64,000 bases of DNA from an uncultured Verrucomicrobiae bacterium (GTDB taxonomy: Bacteria > Verrucomicrobiota > Verrucomicrobiia > Limisphaerales > AAA164-E04): contig OX638380.1 in assembly GCA_951813855.1 (NCBI GenBank), positions 1-64,000 of the forward strand. The letters are read 5' to 3'. Made by a program: the position numbers and the translations under genes. The notes beneath the pieces were generated by a model, which did no database searches, was not told the origin of the DNA, and saw only the letters and a program-made list of their open reading frames with translations. Positions 49,447 to 58,889 of the stretch are shown piece after piece; the first letter of the stretch is position 1; each line of letters begins with the position of its first letter.

Positions 49447-50499
49447 TCAGATCAGGCCGGCCGTTTCGGAAAAACCCGCCATGACGTTCAAGCATTGGAT
49501 CGCTTGCCCGCCGGCTCCCTTGCCTAAATTGTCCTCGGCGCTCATGACGATCAGCCGGCCGGTGCGCTGGTCCAATCTCCAGGCGATTTCCAAACCGTTG
49601 GTATGGGCTACGTTGGCGGTATCGGGCAAATTCGGTTCTTCCAGAACGCGAACGAATGGCTCGTCACGGAATGCTTCGTCGTAGGCGTTCCGAACGGCAC
49701 GCTTCAGAGCCTCCGACTCCGGTTCGGTATCGCACTTTTTCCGGGGAGCGGTATAGATGGTGGTCAGTATCCCGCGATTGACGGGCGCCAGATGAGGCGT
49801 GAATTGGATGCGCAACGGCTGGCCGGCGATTTTGGCGAGTTCTTGTTCGATTTCGGGTAAATGCCGGTGCCGCGTTACCCCGTAGGGCCGAAGGCTTTCG
49901 TTGCACTCGACGAACAAAAGAGCCGGATCGAGTTTGCGCCCCGCTCCGCTGGGACTGCTCAACGAATCGGCGATGATCGCGGTAGGCTGGATCAAACCGT
50001 GCCGCAGCAGCGGCCAGCAAGGCAAAATGATACTCGTGGGATAGCAGCCGGGTCCGGCGACCAATTCGGCCGTCCGAATTTTTTCCCGATTGATTTCCGG
50101 CAAGCCGTAAACTCCTTTCGCCAGCAGATCCGGATGCGGATGCTCCCGCCCGTAATACTCCCGGTAGAGCTCCGGGTCGTCCAACCGATGATCGGCGCTT
50201 AAATCGATAATCCGTTTTCCCTGATTCAGAAACGACCGGGCGTATTCCGAGGCGGTGCCGTGAGGCAAAGCCATGAAGACGATATCGGCTTGGGAAGACA
50301 ACCGTTCCGGTTCGGGAGCGACGAACTCGAGGGCTTCGGCGCCGGGATAGGATCCGAACCGGGAAAACACCGAAACCAACGATTGGCCGGCGTATTGCCG
50401 CGAACCGACGAACCCGAGTTCCGCCTCGGGGTGTCGCAACAACAAGGCCACTAATTCCTGTCCGGAATAACCGGAAGCACCGATGACGCCCGCTCTCAT
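49447..50499 (-). CDS. argC: N-acetyl-gamma-glutamyl-phosphate reductase
   Basis: The start is ATG 50499 (MRAGVIGASGYSGQELV), giving 350 residues; the open frame continues far upstream but that region belongs to the purine nucleoside phosphorylase gene in another frame. Motifs are the NADP loop GASGYSGQEL, LPHGTASEY, DLSADHRL, the catalytic cysteine site AGPGCYPTSIILP, and TPHLAPVNRGILTTIY. The enzyme makes N-acetylglutamate semialdehyde in arginine synthesis. It lies 32 bases downstream of the purine nucleoside phosphorylase gene on the same strand; no other arg gene is adjacent. Confidence 0.96.
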   Translation of the reverse strand: MRAGVIGASGYSGQELVALLLRHPEAELGFVGSRQYAGQSLVSVFSRFGSYPGAEALEFVAPEPERLSSQADIVFMALPHGTASEYARSFLNQGKRIIDLSADHRLDDPELYREYYGREHPHPDLLAKGVYGLPEINREKIRTAELVAGPGCYPTSIILPCWPLLRHGLIQPTAIIADSLSSPSGAGRKLDPALLFVECNESLRPYGVTRHRHLPEIEQELAKIAGQPLRIQFTPHLAPVNRGILTTIYTAPRKKCDTEPESEALKRAVRNAYDEAFRDEPFVRVLEEPNLPDTANVAHTNGLEIAWRLDQRTGRLIVMSAEDNLGKGAGGQAIQCLNVMAGFSETAGLI

Positions 50500-50531
50500 A
50501 CTCGTTAACCTGATCCTTCTTCCCCAGCGAT

Positions 50532-51350
50532 TCAGGAACCGACTTCTTCGAAGAAATCGGTCAAAAAGCGAGCGAGTTTTTCCCGGTTGTCGTTCACTTC
50601 CGTTAATACCTTTTCGTGACGAATGGCGTCGTAAGCGTAGCCCGCGGCCAAGTTCGTGATATACGAAAGTCCCGCGATTTCGAGGCCGCAACGACAAGCC
50701 GCCACGGCTTCGGGCAACACGCTCATGCCCACCATGTCGCCGCCCATGCGTTCGAACATGCGGACCTCGGCGGGCGTTTCGAAACTCGGCCCGGTCACCC
50801 CCACGTAGACGCCGCGGCGGATTCGGAGTCGATGCCGGTCTCCCTGCCGTTCCAGGCACTCGTTGAGACGCTCGCTGTACAGGGAGGAAAGATCGACGAA
50901 ACCGGGCCCTTCCGTCCAAGCCCATTTGTGCAACGGATTGATACCCATGAAGTTGATGTGATCCACCAACATCACCAGATCGCCGACTTGAAAATCCTGG
51001 CGGATGGCTCCGGCGGCGTTGGTCAGCAAGACTTTCTTGATCCCGCAACGGGCCAACACCCGGATCGGCAACGTGGCCGTATCCATGGAATAGCCTTCGT
51101 GGTAATGCATGCGGCCGGAAACCACCAGGAGGCGGCACTTTCCGGTGGCGGCGACCAGAATCGCCGCTTCTTCGTGGCCGGGCACGGTAGGAGTAAAAAA
51201 CCCCGGCAATTCGGCGAACGGAAATCGCGCCTCGATTTCCCAACTCTCCAAAACGGAATTGAATCCGGACCCCAGCACGACTGCCAAGGACGGCAGATCC
51301 GAAATTTCCGATTCGATCAACGAAGAGGCTACGGCCGGTTCCAGGTCCAC
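50532..51350 (-). CDS. Purine nucleoside phosphorylase (PNP I, trimeric type)
   Basis: The protein has 272 residues from a GTG at 51350. Characteristic blocks are VVLGSGFNSVLESW, the phosphate-binding serine/histidine loops PGHEEAAILV and SGRMHYHEGYSM, LTNAAGAIRQDFQVGD, LVDHINFMGINPL, and GVYVGVTGPSFETPAEV. The C-terminus is SYITNLAAGY. The enzyme cleaves inosine or guanosine with phosphate to base and ribose-1-phosphate, for purine salvage. Substrate preference (inosine/guanosine versus adenosine or methylthioadenosine) is likely the former from the PNP I pattern but not certain. Confidence 0.93.
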   Translation of the reverse strand: MDLEPAVASSLIESEISDLPSLAVVLGSGFNSVLESWEIEARFPFAELPGFFTPTVPGHEEAAILVAATGKCRLLVVSGRMHYHEGYSMDTATLPIRVLARCGIKKVLLTNAAGAIRQDFQVGDLVMLVDHINFMGINPLHKWAWTEGPGFVDLSSLYSERLNECLERQGDRHRLRIRRGVYVGVTGPSFETPAEVRMFERMGGDMVGMSVLPEAVAACRCGLEIAGLSYITNLAAGYAYDAIRHEKVLTEVNDNREKLARFLTDFFEEVGS

Positions 51351-51483
51351 GATTTTTTTCGATGGCGATTCAACACGACGATTCGAGTCCCGGGCGAAGC
51401 GCGACTCGCGTCGAATTATTTGTTGCTATCTTGATTCTCTCAAGTCCGAACCCTAGCATACGCCGACTGAGCGACTTAAGCCC

Positions 51484-52632
51484 ATGGAATTGACCAAAGC
51501 CGAAATCAAAAGGTATTCCCGCCACCTCATCCTTCCCGAGGTCGGCCTAGAGGGCCAGAAAAAGATCCGATCCGCTTCAGTGCTCTGCATCGGCGCCGGC
51601 GGCTTGGGCTCGCCCATCGCCCTGTATCTGGCTGCCGCGGGCATCGGCAAACTCGGGCTGGTCGATTTCGATGCGGTGGACAGTTCGAATCTACAACGTC
51701 AAATCCTTTATGGCGACAAGGACGTCGGACGGCCGAAAGGCGAATCAGCCCGCGATACGCTCAACGACATCAATCCCGAGGTCGAGATCGAGTTGCATAA
51801 CCTGGCGCTTGCCAGCGACAATGCGACGGACATCGTGGCCCGGTACGATCTGGTCGTGGACGGTACGGATAATTTCCCCACGCGTTATCTGACCAACGAC
51901 GTCTGCGTGCTCGCCGGCAAGCCGAACGTCTACGGCTCGATCTTTCGCTTCGAAGGCCAGGCCAGCGTGTTCGCCCCCTCCCAAGGAGGCCCCTGCTATC
52001 GTTGCCTTTACCCGGAACCACCGCCGCCGGGAATGGTCCCGAGTTGCGCCGAAGGCGGCGTGCTAGGAGTTCTGCCCGGCATCATCGGTTGCATCCAGAC
52101 TACCGAAATCATCAAGCTGATTCTGGGAACCGGCAAGTCCTTGATCGGGCGACTGTTGCTCTACAACGCTTTGGACATGTCCTTCCGGGAAGTGAAACTT
52201 CGACGCGATCCCGAGTGTCCGCTCTGCGGCGATCGTCCGACCATCACCGAACCGATCGACTATCAGCAATTTTGCGGCATTCCCGAAGCCGCGGAAAACG
52301 CCGACGCCGACCCTGACGAAATCTCGGTTCAGGAAATGAAACGGGCCCTCGAGAACGCGGATTCGGAGATTCAGGTCATCGACGTGCGGGAGCCCGACGA
52401 ACTGGAGATCGCCCGCATCGACGGCGTACCCCAACATCCGCTGAGCCAACTCGAAACGTCCTTTCTGCAACTGGACCCCAATCGGACTTACTACCTGCAT
52501 TGCAAAAGCGGCGGCCGTTCGATGAAAGCGCTTCGCTTCCTTCGCGAGCAAGGGTTCAAACACGTGAAAAGCGTCAAGGGAGGAATCACGGCCTGGTCGG
52601 AGGAGATCGATCCCGACGTGCCGCAATACTGA
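51484..52632 (+). CDS. moeB: MoeB/ThiF-type adenylyltransferase with C-terminal rhodanese domain
   Basis: The protein has 382 residues. Residues 1-250 form an E1-like adenylation domain: IGAGGLGSPIALYLAAAGIG, VDFDAVDSSNLQRQ and DGTDNFPTRYLTND. A zinc site has CYRCLYP and CPLCGD, and the MVPSCAEGGVLGVLPG region carries a cysteine. Residues about 280-382 are a rhodanese domain with the active-site loop HCKSGGRSM. The protein adenylates the C-terminus of a ubiquitin-like sulfur carrier (MoaD or ThiS type) and passes sulfur through the rhodanese cysteine. Fused forms like this are bifunctional in molybdopterin or thiamine/thiolation pathways, so the exact pathway is uncertain. Confidence 0.88.
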   Translation: MELTKAEIKRYSRHLILPEVGLEGQKKIRSASVLCIGAGGLGSPIALYLAAAGIGKLGLVDFDAVDSSNLQRQILYGDKDVGRPKGESARDTLNDINPEVEIELHNLALASDNATDIVARYDLVVDGTDNFPTRYLTNDVCVLAGKPNVYGSIFRFEGQASVFAPSQGGPCYRCLYPEPPPPGMVPSCAEGGVLGVLPGIIGCIQTTEIIKLILGTGKSLIGRLLLYNALDMSFREVKLRRDPECPLCGDRPTITEPIDYQQFCGIPEAAENADADPDEISVQEMKRALENADSEIQVIDVREPDELEIARIDGVPQHPLSQLETSFLQLDPNRTYYLHCKSGGRSMKALRFLREQGFKHVKSVKGGITAWSEEIDPDVPQY

Positions 52633-52729
52633 GGACCGCCGGTTCGCCGCCGTCCGTTCCGAAATTCGGATCTTAGAAACCGATCGCCGGTCGACAACCT
52701 CAACGATTTTACCGCTACCGGATCATTCA

Positions 52730-53245
52730 ATGCGCTCACGCAGGGAGGCTAGGGAAAAAGCAGTGCAATTCCTCTTTCAACACGAAGTCAATCCGGTGGC
52801 GGACTTCGAGCAATCGTTGCTCCGATTTTGGCACCTTCAAGGCATCGACGAAGCGGAAAAGTCGTCAGAGTCGCAAGCTATGCGGCAGTTCAGCGATTCG
52901 CTGGTACAGGGGGTGCTCGACCATCAGCAAGAAATCGACCGGATCATTATCGAGCACGCTCGCAACTGGGACTTCGATCGCTTGGCCGCCGTGGACCGGA
53001 ACGTGCTTCGACTCGCGATATTCGAAATGCTCCACCGGCACGACATCCCTCCGGTCGTCAGCATCAACGAGGCCGTGGAAATCTCCAAGCGATTCTCGAC
53101 GAAGGACAGCGGCAAATTCGTTAACGGCATTCTCGATCGCGTCAAACAAGATCTGATGCGGCCGGCCCGATTGGCGGTGCCGCCGCAAGAATCCGTCGCC
53201 CCGGAAACGAACGACACCGCGTCATCGACCTCAGACTCCAAGTAA
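52730..53245 (+). CDS. nusB: Transcription antitermination protein NusB
   Basis: The protein has 171 residues. NusB blocks are RSRREAREKAVQFLFQHEVN at the N-terminus, DRLAAVDRNVLRLAIFEMLHR, PPVVSINEAVEISKRFSTKDSGKFVNGILDRV. It binds NusE (S10) and boxA RNA for rRNA transcription antitermination. Its stop overlaps the ftsY start (TAATG), so the two genes are translationally coupled, an arrangement common in Verrucomicrobiota. Confidence 0.95.
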   Translation: MRSRREAREKAVQFLFQHEVNPVADFEQSLLRFWHLQGIDEAEKSSESQAMRQFSDSLVQGVLDHQQEIDRIIIEHARNWDFDRLAAVDRNVLRLAIFEMLHRHDIPPVVSINEAVEISKRFSTKDSGKFVNGILDRVKQDLMRPARLAVPPQESVAPETNDTASSTSDSK

Positions 53246-54168
53246 TGGGATTCTTCGAAAGATTAAAACGGGGACTGAGCAAGACCCAGACCAATCTCTA
53301 TCAGGAGATCAAACGGATCTTCACTCTTTCGCCACGGCTGACGAAGGACAGCGCCGAGGAACTGGAAGCCGCCCTTCTGTCCGCCGATCTCGGAGTCGCC
53401 GTGACCCAGCGGATCCTGGCAGCCGTCAAATACGACTACGAATCGCAAGGGCGAAAAGGCTTGGAAGTGTTCGAGATCGCCAAACGGGAAATCGAAACCG
53501 CTCTGAAGGGCCTGGACTTCGACCTGGTTCAACAAGCCGAGGGAACGACCGTAATTTCGTTGGTCGGGGTTAACGGCACCGGCAAGACGACCACCTGCGC
53601 CAAACTGGCTCATCGGTTGCAATCGGCCGGTCATCAGGTGTGGCTGGGGGCTTGCGATACCTTCCGGGCCGCGGCGATCGATCAACTCAAGCGTTGGAGC
53701 GAACGATTGCAAATTCCGATTACCACGGGCCGGACCGGTTCGGACGCCGCATCCGTGGCGCACGAAGCCGTCGTCTCCGCTACCGCCAAGCAAGCCGACT
53801 ATCTTTTGCTGGATACCGCCGGCCGGCTTCACACTCATCACAATCTGATGCGGGAACTGGAAAAAATTCATCGGGTAGCCGGTAAAAAACTTCCTGGTTC
53901 TCCCCACGAAGTACTCTTGACACTGGATGCGACGACCGGGATGAACGCCATCAACCAAGTGGGTTCCTTCAACAAGGCTACTCCCCTGACGGGCTTGGTC
54001 GTCACTAAACTCGACGGAACCAGCCGTGGCGGCGTGGTTGTAGCCATTCAAGAGAAATTCGGTATCCCGGTGAAATTCATGGGCGTCGGCGAACAGCCCG
54101 ACGATTTGCAACCTTTCGAGGTTGGGAATTTCGCGCAGGCGCTGTTCGAAAAACCGGCCTCGTCCTGA
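53245..54168 (+). CDS. ftsY: Signal recognition particle receptor FtsY
   Basis: The protein has 307 residues, i.e. just the NG domain with no long acidic A domain. GTPase motifs are G1 GVNGTGKTTTCAKLA, the DTFRAAAIDQLKRW box, G3 DTAGRLHTHHNLMREL and G4 VTKLDGTSRGG. The C-terminus GVGEQPDDLQPFEVGNFAQ is typical. The protein docks ribosome-SRP complexes at the inner membrane. The start ATG at 53245 overlaps nusB. Confidence 0.96.
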   Translation: MGFFERLKRGLSKTQTNLYQEIKRIFTLSPRLTKDSAEELEAALLSADLGVAVTQRILAAVKYDYESQGRKGLEVFEIAKREIETALKGLDFDLVQQAEGTTVISLVGVNGTGKTTTCAKLAHRLQSAGHQVWLGACDTFRAAAIDQLKRWSERLQIPITTGRTGSDAASVAHEAVVSATAKQADYLLLDTAGRLHTHHNLMRELEKIHRVAGKKLPGSPHEVLLTLDATTGMNAINQVGSFNKATPLTGLVVTKLDGTSRGGVVVAIQEKFGIPVKFMGVGEQPDDLQPFEVGNFAQALFEKPASS

Positions 54169-54282
54169 CTGCGCTTGCCACATTTTTCCCTGACGGTTTT
54201 CATTGCGGATCGAGTTGTCGGCCGATAGAATCGGGCCGAGAGTTCGTCGCAGTCATGGACTGAAGAACACGGCTGATTCGCA

Positions 54283-55461
54283 ATGCATTCGATCAAGCTT
54301 TGGATTAGTCGCCATCTAGCCAATCCCGAGATCACCGTCCTTGGGGTTCTGATCTTGGCTGTCACGTGCGCCATCTTTCTGTTCGGCAGCATGCTGGCGC
54401 CTTTTTTCGCCTCTCTGATCATCGCCTATCTGCTGGACGGCATCGTGCTCCGGATGCAGTTGCTGAACCTGCCTCGCTTGCCTTGCGTCCTCTTGGTGTT
54501 TACCGGATTTCTGTTCGGCATCGTGTACCTGTTCCTCGTGTTGATCCCTTCCATCCTGGGACAACTTCAGACCTTTTTCCAACGGGATGTGGAACGTATC
54601 GCCGACGAAGCCTCCGAATTCCTGGAAGGGATCAACCGCTGGCAAAAGACTCAACAGGAAAAATACCCCAGCTTGTTCGTTTTTTCCGGATCAGAGACGC
54701 CGGCCACGTCCGAATCGAATTCGTCCGCCGGCGAACCCGTCGAGTTTGTAAGTTGGGGCGAAACACTGAGCACTACCCTGGTCCAGGAACTTCAGGAATG
54801 GGGAAAGGCAGCCGTGGACGCGATCAATTTCAACACCATCAGGAAACTGGTCGTGGGCGTCGTGTATCTTGTCTTGGTCCCGGTTCTCGTCTTTTTCCTG
54901 CTCATCGACAAACGGCGAATCATCGATTGGTGCATGCAATTCCTGCCTCGGGAAAGAACTTTGGTCGAACAAATCTGGCACGAAGTCAGCCGGCAGATCA
55001 GCAATTACATTCGCGGCAAATTCTGGGAGATCATCATCGTCTGGGCCACGACCTATCTCACCTTCAATTTTTTGGGACTGAACCACGCACTGCTGATTTC
55101 CCTGTTCGTGGGATTTTCCGTGATGATTCCCTACGTCGGCGCCGCGATCATGTATATTCCGATCGCCTTGGCGGCGGCCTATCAATTCGGTTGGAGCTCG
55201 GACCTGTTCTGGATCTTGGTAGCCTACACCATCATCCAGCTGGTCGACGGCAACTTGCTAGCTCCCGTATTGCTCTCCGAGGTGACCAGTATTCATCCCG
55301 TCGCCTTGATCGTGGCCGTATTGATTTGCGGCGGCGCTTGGGGTTTTTTGGGCGTGTTCTTCGCGATCCCCTTGGCTACGGTGGTCAACGCCATGATCAA
55401 AGCTTGGCCTAAAGATTTGGAAACCTCGACTTTCTCTACCCCGACAGCCGTCGAAGAGTGA
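54283..55461 (+). CDS. AI-2E/PerM-family membrane permease
   Basis: The protein has 392 residues with about seven to eight hydrophobic segments (for example EITVLGVLILAVTCAIFLF, APFFASLIIAYLLDGIV, LVVGVVYLVLVPVLVFFLL). It carries family motifs such as IRGKFWEIIIVW, ISLFVGFSVMIPYVGAAI, QLVDGNLLAPVLLSEVTSIHPV and CGGAWGFLGVFFAIPLAT. Members are putative exporters, some for autoinducer-2, others for proton or ion exchange; the substrate is unknown here. The stop overlaps the lptD start region. Confidence 0.87.
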   Translation: MHSIKLWISRHLANPEITVLGVLILAVTCAIFLFGSMLAPFFASLIIAYLLDGIVLRMQLLNLPRLPCVLLVFTGFLFGIVYLFLVLIPSILGQLQTFFQRDVERIADEASEFLEGINRWQKTQQEKYPSLFVFSGSETPATSESNSSAGEPVEFVSWGETLSTTLVQELQEWGKAAVDAINFNTIRKLVVGVVYLVLVPVLVFFLLIDKRRIIDWCMQFLPRERTLVEQIWHEVSRQISNYIRGKFWEIIIVWATTYLTFNFLGLNHALLISLFVGFSVMIPYVGAAIMYIPIALAAAYQFGWSSDLFWILVAYTIIQLVDGNLLAPVLLSEVTSIHPVALIVAVLICGGAWGFLGVFFAIPLATVVNAMIKAWPKDLETSTFSTPTAVEE

Positions 55462-57716
55462 TGGTACCATCCGGTGATTCTCAGCTGGGGCGAGTACGGC
55501 GCGCCGGTCAGCGACGGTTTGGCCTCGCTTCGCCCGCCCGGTCGTTCCTGATTTGGTTGACCCTGTGGCTGCTGCCAATTTGCTTGCCGGCGGCTCAGGA
55601 AACCAGCGAGTGGGAAATCGAATCGCTCGACGACGAAGGTCACGTTTCCTGGAGTCCCGACACGGGATTGGTGGAAGCCTCAAATGGAGTTCTCGTCAAG
55701 TACCGCGACCCGGCCTACGGGCAAGCGGCGTTGCAAGCCGACCGAATTACGCTCAACCGGTTAACCGGACGGATCGTCGCCGAAGGCCGGATTACGCTGC
55801 AACGAGACGATCAAGCCTGGCGCGGCGAATATCTGGAATACAACTTTCACACCGACCGCATGGAAGTCACCAATTTCCGCACCGGGAAGAGTCCCTTTTT
55901 CGCTGCAGGCGACTCCGTGATCGGCTCCCGAGAACTCGGGTATCGAGCCATGGAAAACTATGTCACGACCGATGACGTCAAAAATCCCCGATTTCGAATC
56001 CGAGCCCGGTCTCTCAAAGTCGTTCCCGGAAAACATTTAATCGCCCGGAATGCGACCGTTCGAATGGGAAAGATCCCGATTTTCTATTACCCTTGGCTTA
56101 AGATCGGATTGGATAATCCTCGCCGCCGTTGGGCCGTCACTCCAGGGTATCGTTCCCGGGACGGTGCCTATCTGCTCACCAGTTACGACTTTTTGTCGCG
56201 TTCTAACTTGACGGCCAAACTCAATCTCGATTACCGTTCGCGCCGAGGATTCGGAGGCGGTCCGGAACTGCAATACGACCTCGGACCATACGGCAGCGGC
56301 GAATTCGATTCCTATTACTTGCACGACGAATTGCCGGAACGCTTCAGCCGAGGCCGTAAGTTAGACGCCGACCGTTACCGCCTGCGACTCCGGCACCTGG
56401 CCGAAGTGCGTACCAATCTGCTGGCACGCGTCACGGTAGACCGGCGAAGCGACGAACTCATCCTGCGCGATTTTTTCGAATCGGAACACCGCTTTGCCCC
56501 GCAACCTCGCTCGTTCCTGGAAATTGAAAAACTAGGAGCCAATTACTCGTTATCGCTGATAGCGCAACCCCGGTTGCACTATTATTACGAACGCGTCGAA
56601 CGGCTTCCGGAACTCCGGCTCAGTGCCTTTCCTCAACAAGTCGCCTCGTTGCCCTTCTATTACGAAAGCGAATCGTCGGCCGGTTATCTAGGACGGAAAT
56701 TCGCGACCGCCGATGCGGTCGATTACCGGGCCGTCCGCACCGACACTTGGCATCAATTGACCCTGCCCCGCACGGCATTCGGCTGGCTCAACGTCAATCC
56801 TCGCGCCGGCGGACGTTACACCTATTATTCAGCCACACACGGCAATTCCCTGCGGCGGCAAGACCGAACCGTTTTCAACACCGGGCTGGAAATGAATTTC
56901 AAGGCGACACGGACCTACCCGGTCCTGACCAATCGTTTCTGGGGATTGAACGGTCTGCGCCACATCGTCAAACCGTCGCTCAATTACGTCTACGTGCCTG
57001 AACCCTCGGCCTTGCCACCCGTCTTGCCCCAATTCGACAGCGAGATTCCTCATTTGCGGCAACTCCCCCTGCTCTATCCCGAATACAACGCCATCGATAG
57101 CGTGACTTCCCGCAACGTCGTCCGTTGGGGCGTAACCCACCGGTTGCTTACCAAGCGACCGGATACCGGCAATGTCGAGGTTTATCTGGATTGGAAACTT
57201 TTCGCCGACTGGCGGTTGAATCCCGAGAGGGAGGAACCCGGTCTCGGCGACCTCAATTCCGAATTGTCTTGGCGGCCGCGGAGTTGGGTCTCGCTCGATT
57301 CCTATCTCCGTTACCTTCCCGACGACGGAGAATTTCGGCTGGCCGACCATCGCCTGACCTTGCTCTCCAACGACCGGTGGAGCCTAGCCCTGGGCCATTT
57401 GTTTCTTCGCGACGAACCGGAATACTGGGGCTTGGGCAACAACCTGATCTACAGCAGTCTGTACTATCGCTTTAATGAAAACTGGGGCACCCGCATCTCT
57501 CACCAGTTCGAAGCGAAAGACGGCACGCTCGAAGAGCAATCCTACACCTTGTATCGAGATTTTCGAAGCTGGACCGGAGCACTGAGTTTTCGAGTGCGTG
57601 ACGAACGCGTTCTTCCCCAGGATTATACCTTGGCCTTAGTCTTTTCCCTGAAAGCGTTTCCTCGTTACAATTTGGGAGAAGACACCGTTCGTCACTCGAT
57701 GCTGTATACCCGCTAG
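55458..57716 (+). CDS. lptD: LPS-assembly protein LptD (OstA)
   Basis: The protein has 752 residues. A hydrophobic signal segment (SFLIWLTLWLLPICLPAA) precedes a periplasmic OstA-like domain (about 60-160: SNGVLVKYRDPAYGQAALQADRI, AEGRITLQRDDQAWRGEYLEYN). The rest is a large beta-barrel of LptD type with alternating strands (YRSRDGAYLLTSYDFLSRSN, RLHYYYERV). It ends with outer-membrane-like aromatic residues (SMLYTR). The protein inserts lipopolysaccharide in the outer leaflet of the outer membrane and shows that the cell is Gram-negative with LPS or a related lipid. The start is GTG 55458 or ATG 55461, overlapping the permease stop. Confidence 0.9.
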   Translation: MMVPSGDSQLGRVRRAGQRRFGLASPARSFLIWLTLWLLPICLPAAQETSEWEIESLDDEGHVSWSPDTGLVEASNGVLVKYRDPAYGQAALQADRITLNRLTGRIVAEGRITLQRDDQAWRGEYLEYNFHTDRMEVTNFRTGKSPFFAAGDSVIGSRELGYRAMENYVTTDDVKNPRFRIRARSLKVVPGKHLIARNATVRMGKIPIFYYPWLKIGLDNPRRRWAVTPGYRSRDGAYLLTSYDFLSRSNLTAKLNLDYRSRRGFGGGPELQYDLGPYGSGEFDSYYLHDELPERFSRGRKLDADRYRLRLRHLAEVRTNLLARVTVDRRSDELILRDFFESEHRFAPQPRSFLEIEKLGANYSLSLIAQPRLHYYYERVERLPELRLSAFPQQVASLPFYYESESSAGYLGRKFATADAVDYRAVRTDTWHQLTLPRTAFGWLNVNPRAGGRYTYYSATHGNSLRRQDRTVFNTGLEMNFKATRTYPVLTNRFWGLNGLRHIVKPSLNYVYVPEPSALPPVLPQFDSEIPHLRQLPLLYPEYNAIDSVTSRNVVRWGVTHRLLTKRPDTGNVEVYLDWKLFADWRLNPEREEPGLGDLNSELSWRPRSWVSLDSYLRYLPDDGEFRLADHRLTLLSNDRWSLALGHLFLRDEPEYWGLGNNLIYSSLYYRFNENWGTRISHQFEAKDGTLEEQSYTLYRDFRSWTGALSFRVRDERVLPQDYTLALVFSLKAFPRYNLGEDTVRHSMLYTR

Positions 57717-58507
57717 CTATAATTGAAGCGACATCGGCTCCGTTTTTTCGGGGATTCTTGCTTGGATATGGCGCATTTTACCGGGCGGATGCCTAATCGT
57801 TAAACGAGGTAACACGGCTTGGAACGGATTCTCCAGGCCGTGGAAGAACGTTCCTAACGCCGAATCAATTCTTCGCCTCGGGGTCACTCTGCTCCGGCAG
57901 CGAAACCGCCAGCGGCAGAACGAGAAAAACTACTTGGATCCCGGGGCGGTCCGACAAATCGTCGCCGGCGCTTGATCGTTCTCCGCAGGCGGAGGGTTGG
58001 CCCTCGTCAATCGGACGATCGCTGAGATGGCCCCGCACTCTCGGGTTCCTTTCCTTGGGAGGCGTGTTTCCAGGCACTTTTTTTCCAAGTGTTTTTTTGA
58101 AGTAGCGTCAAGGGACGCGTGGCGGAATTGACCACCGCCACGCACCGCAGTGTCTCCTCTCGGCATTATGCGATCCGGAGTTGGTTTGTCCCGCCAAATC
58201 GCAGGCGAAGAGCCCCGGAATAGCTCTCCTGATCTCAGCCGAGTCGCTTGCTTGACCTATCCCAGGAAACGCGGGACCAAGGATCGTAGGCGAGCCCCGA
58301 ACGGAACGAGTGCTGCGACCGCAGGTCGCCACGCGTGGCCCCTGCAAAACGTATTTCAGGCTACCGAACAAAGTCTTGACCCTAATCCAGATTTCGACAT
58401 CATGCCCCGAAGTCCAGTCACGAGCCGGGGAGACAATCGTGGTGCTCCAGATTCTTCCGAGGAGCTCGAACCGAGCTGCTCAGCCGAAGGGCTAGTTACA
58501 CCACTAC
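57717..58507. other. Intergenic stretch, no gene recognised
   Basis: No coherent protein is found on either strand. This stretch begins right after lptD and ends where the right-hand accessory zone begins. No hairpin with a T tract was found after lptD. Confidence 0.35.
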
Positions 58508-58774
58508 TTGGGACTCAATCTGTTGAAGGCAAGGCACAAAGGACAGTGTATCGGCACCGCCGAAATAAGCCGCCGCTCGGGAATATTCCGAGAACCAGGG
58601 CATGCCATGAAATCTGGCAACGACAGCATCGTTTGGGGGATGCTGAACAAACTGGTCAAGGAAAACAAGGTGAAGAAATGCCCGCAAAATCCCGCGGCCG
58701 CAGAAAAAATGAACGGGTGGGAATTGACTGACGAAGAATACAACAGCCGTCGCGACGATGTGGAAATTAGGTAG
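58508..58774 (+). CDS. Small unrecognised protein, possible winged-helix domain
   Basis: The frame gives 88 residues with a coherent central part (ISRRSGIFREPGHAMKSGND, IVWGMLNKLVKENKVKKCPQ, GWELTDEEYNSRRDD). The pattern of helices and the GWELT strand resemble a winged-helix module, and the N-terminal residues may be outside the true gene. It could be a fragment of a larger protein. There is no partner nearby. Confidence 0.35.
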   Translation: MGLNLLKARHKGQCIGTAEISRRSGIFREPGHAMKSGNDSIVWGMLNKLVKENKVKKCPQNPAAAEKMNGWELTDEEYNSRRDDVEIR

Positions 58775-58889
58775 ATAAGTATATAATTCTCAAAGAAAAA
58801 CTGGAATTTCCAAAGGCTATCCGGTATTAGAAGCAAATGTTTTTTTCACGATCCGTTGGACTTTTGCGGCTGCGCTCGTTTTTTATGCT

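Noticed and set aside
50500..51243. N-terminal extension of argC to 51243
   Set aside because: The frame is open but low-complexity, overlaps the purine nucleoside phosphorylase gene in another frame, and ArgC normally starts at MRAGVIGASGYSG.
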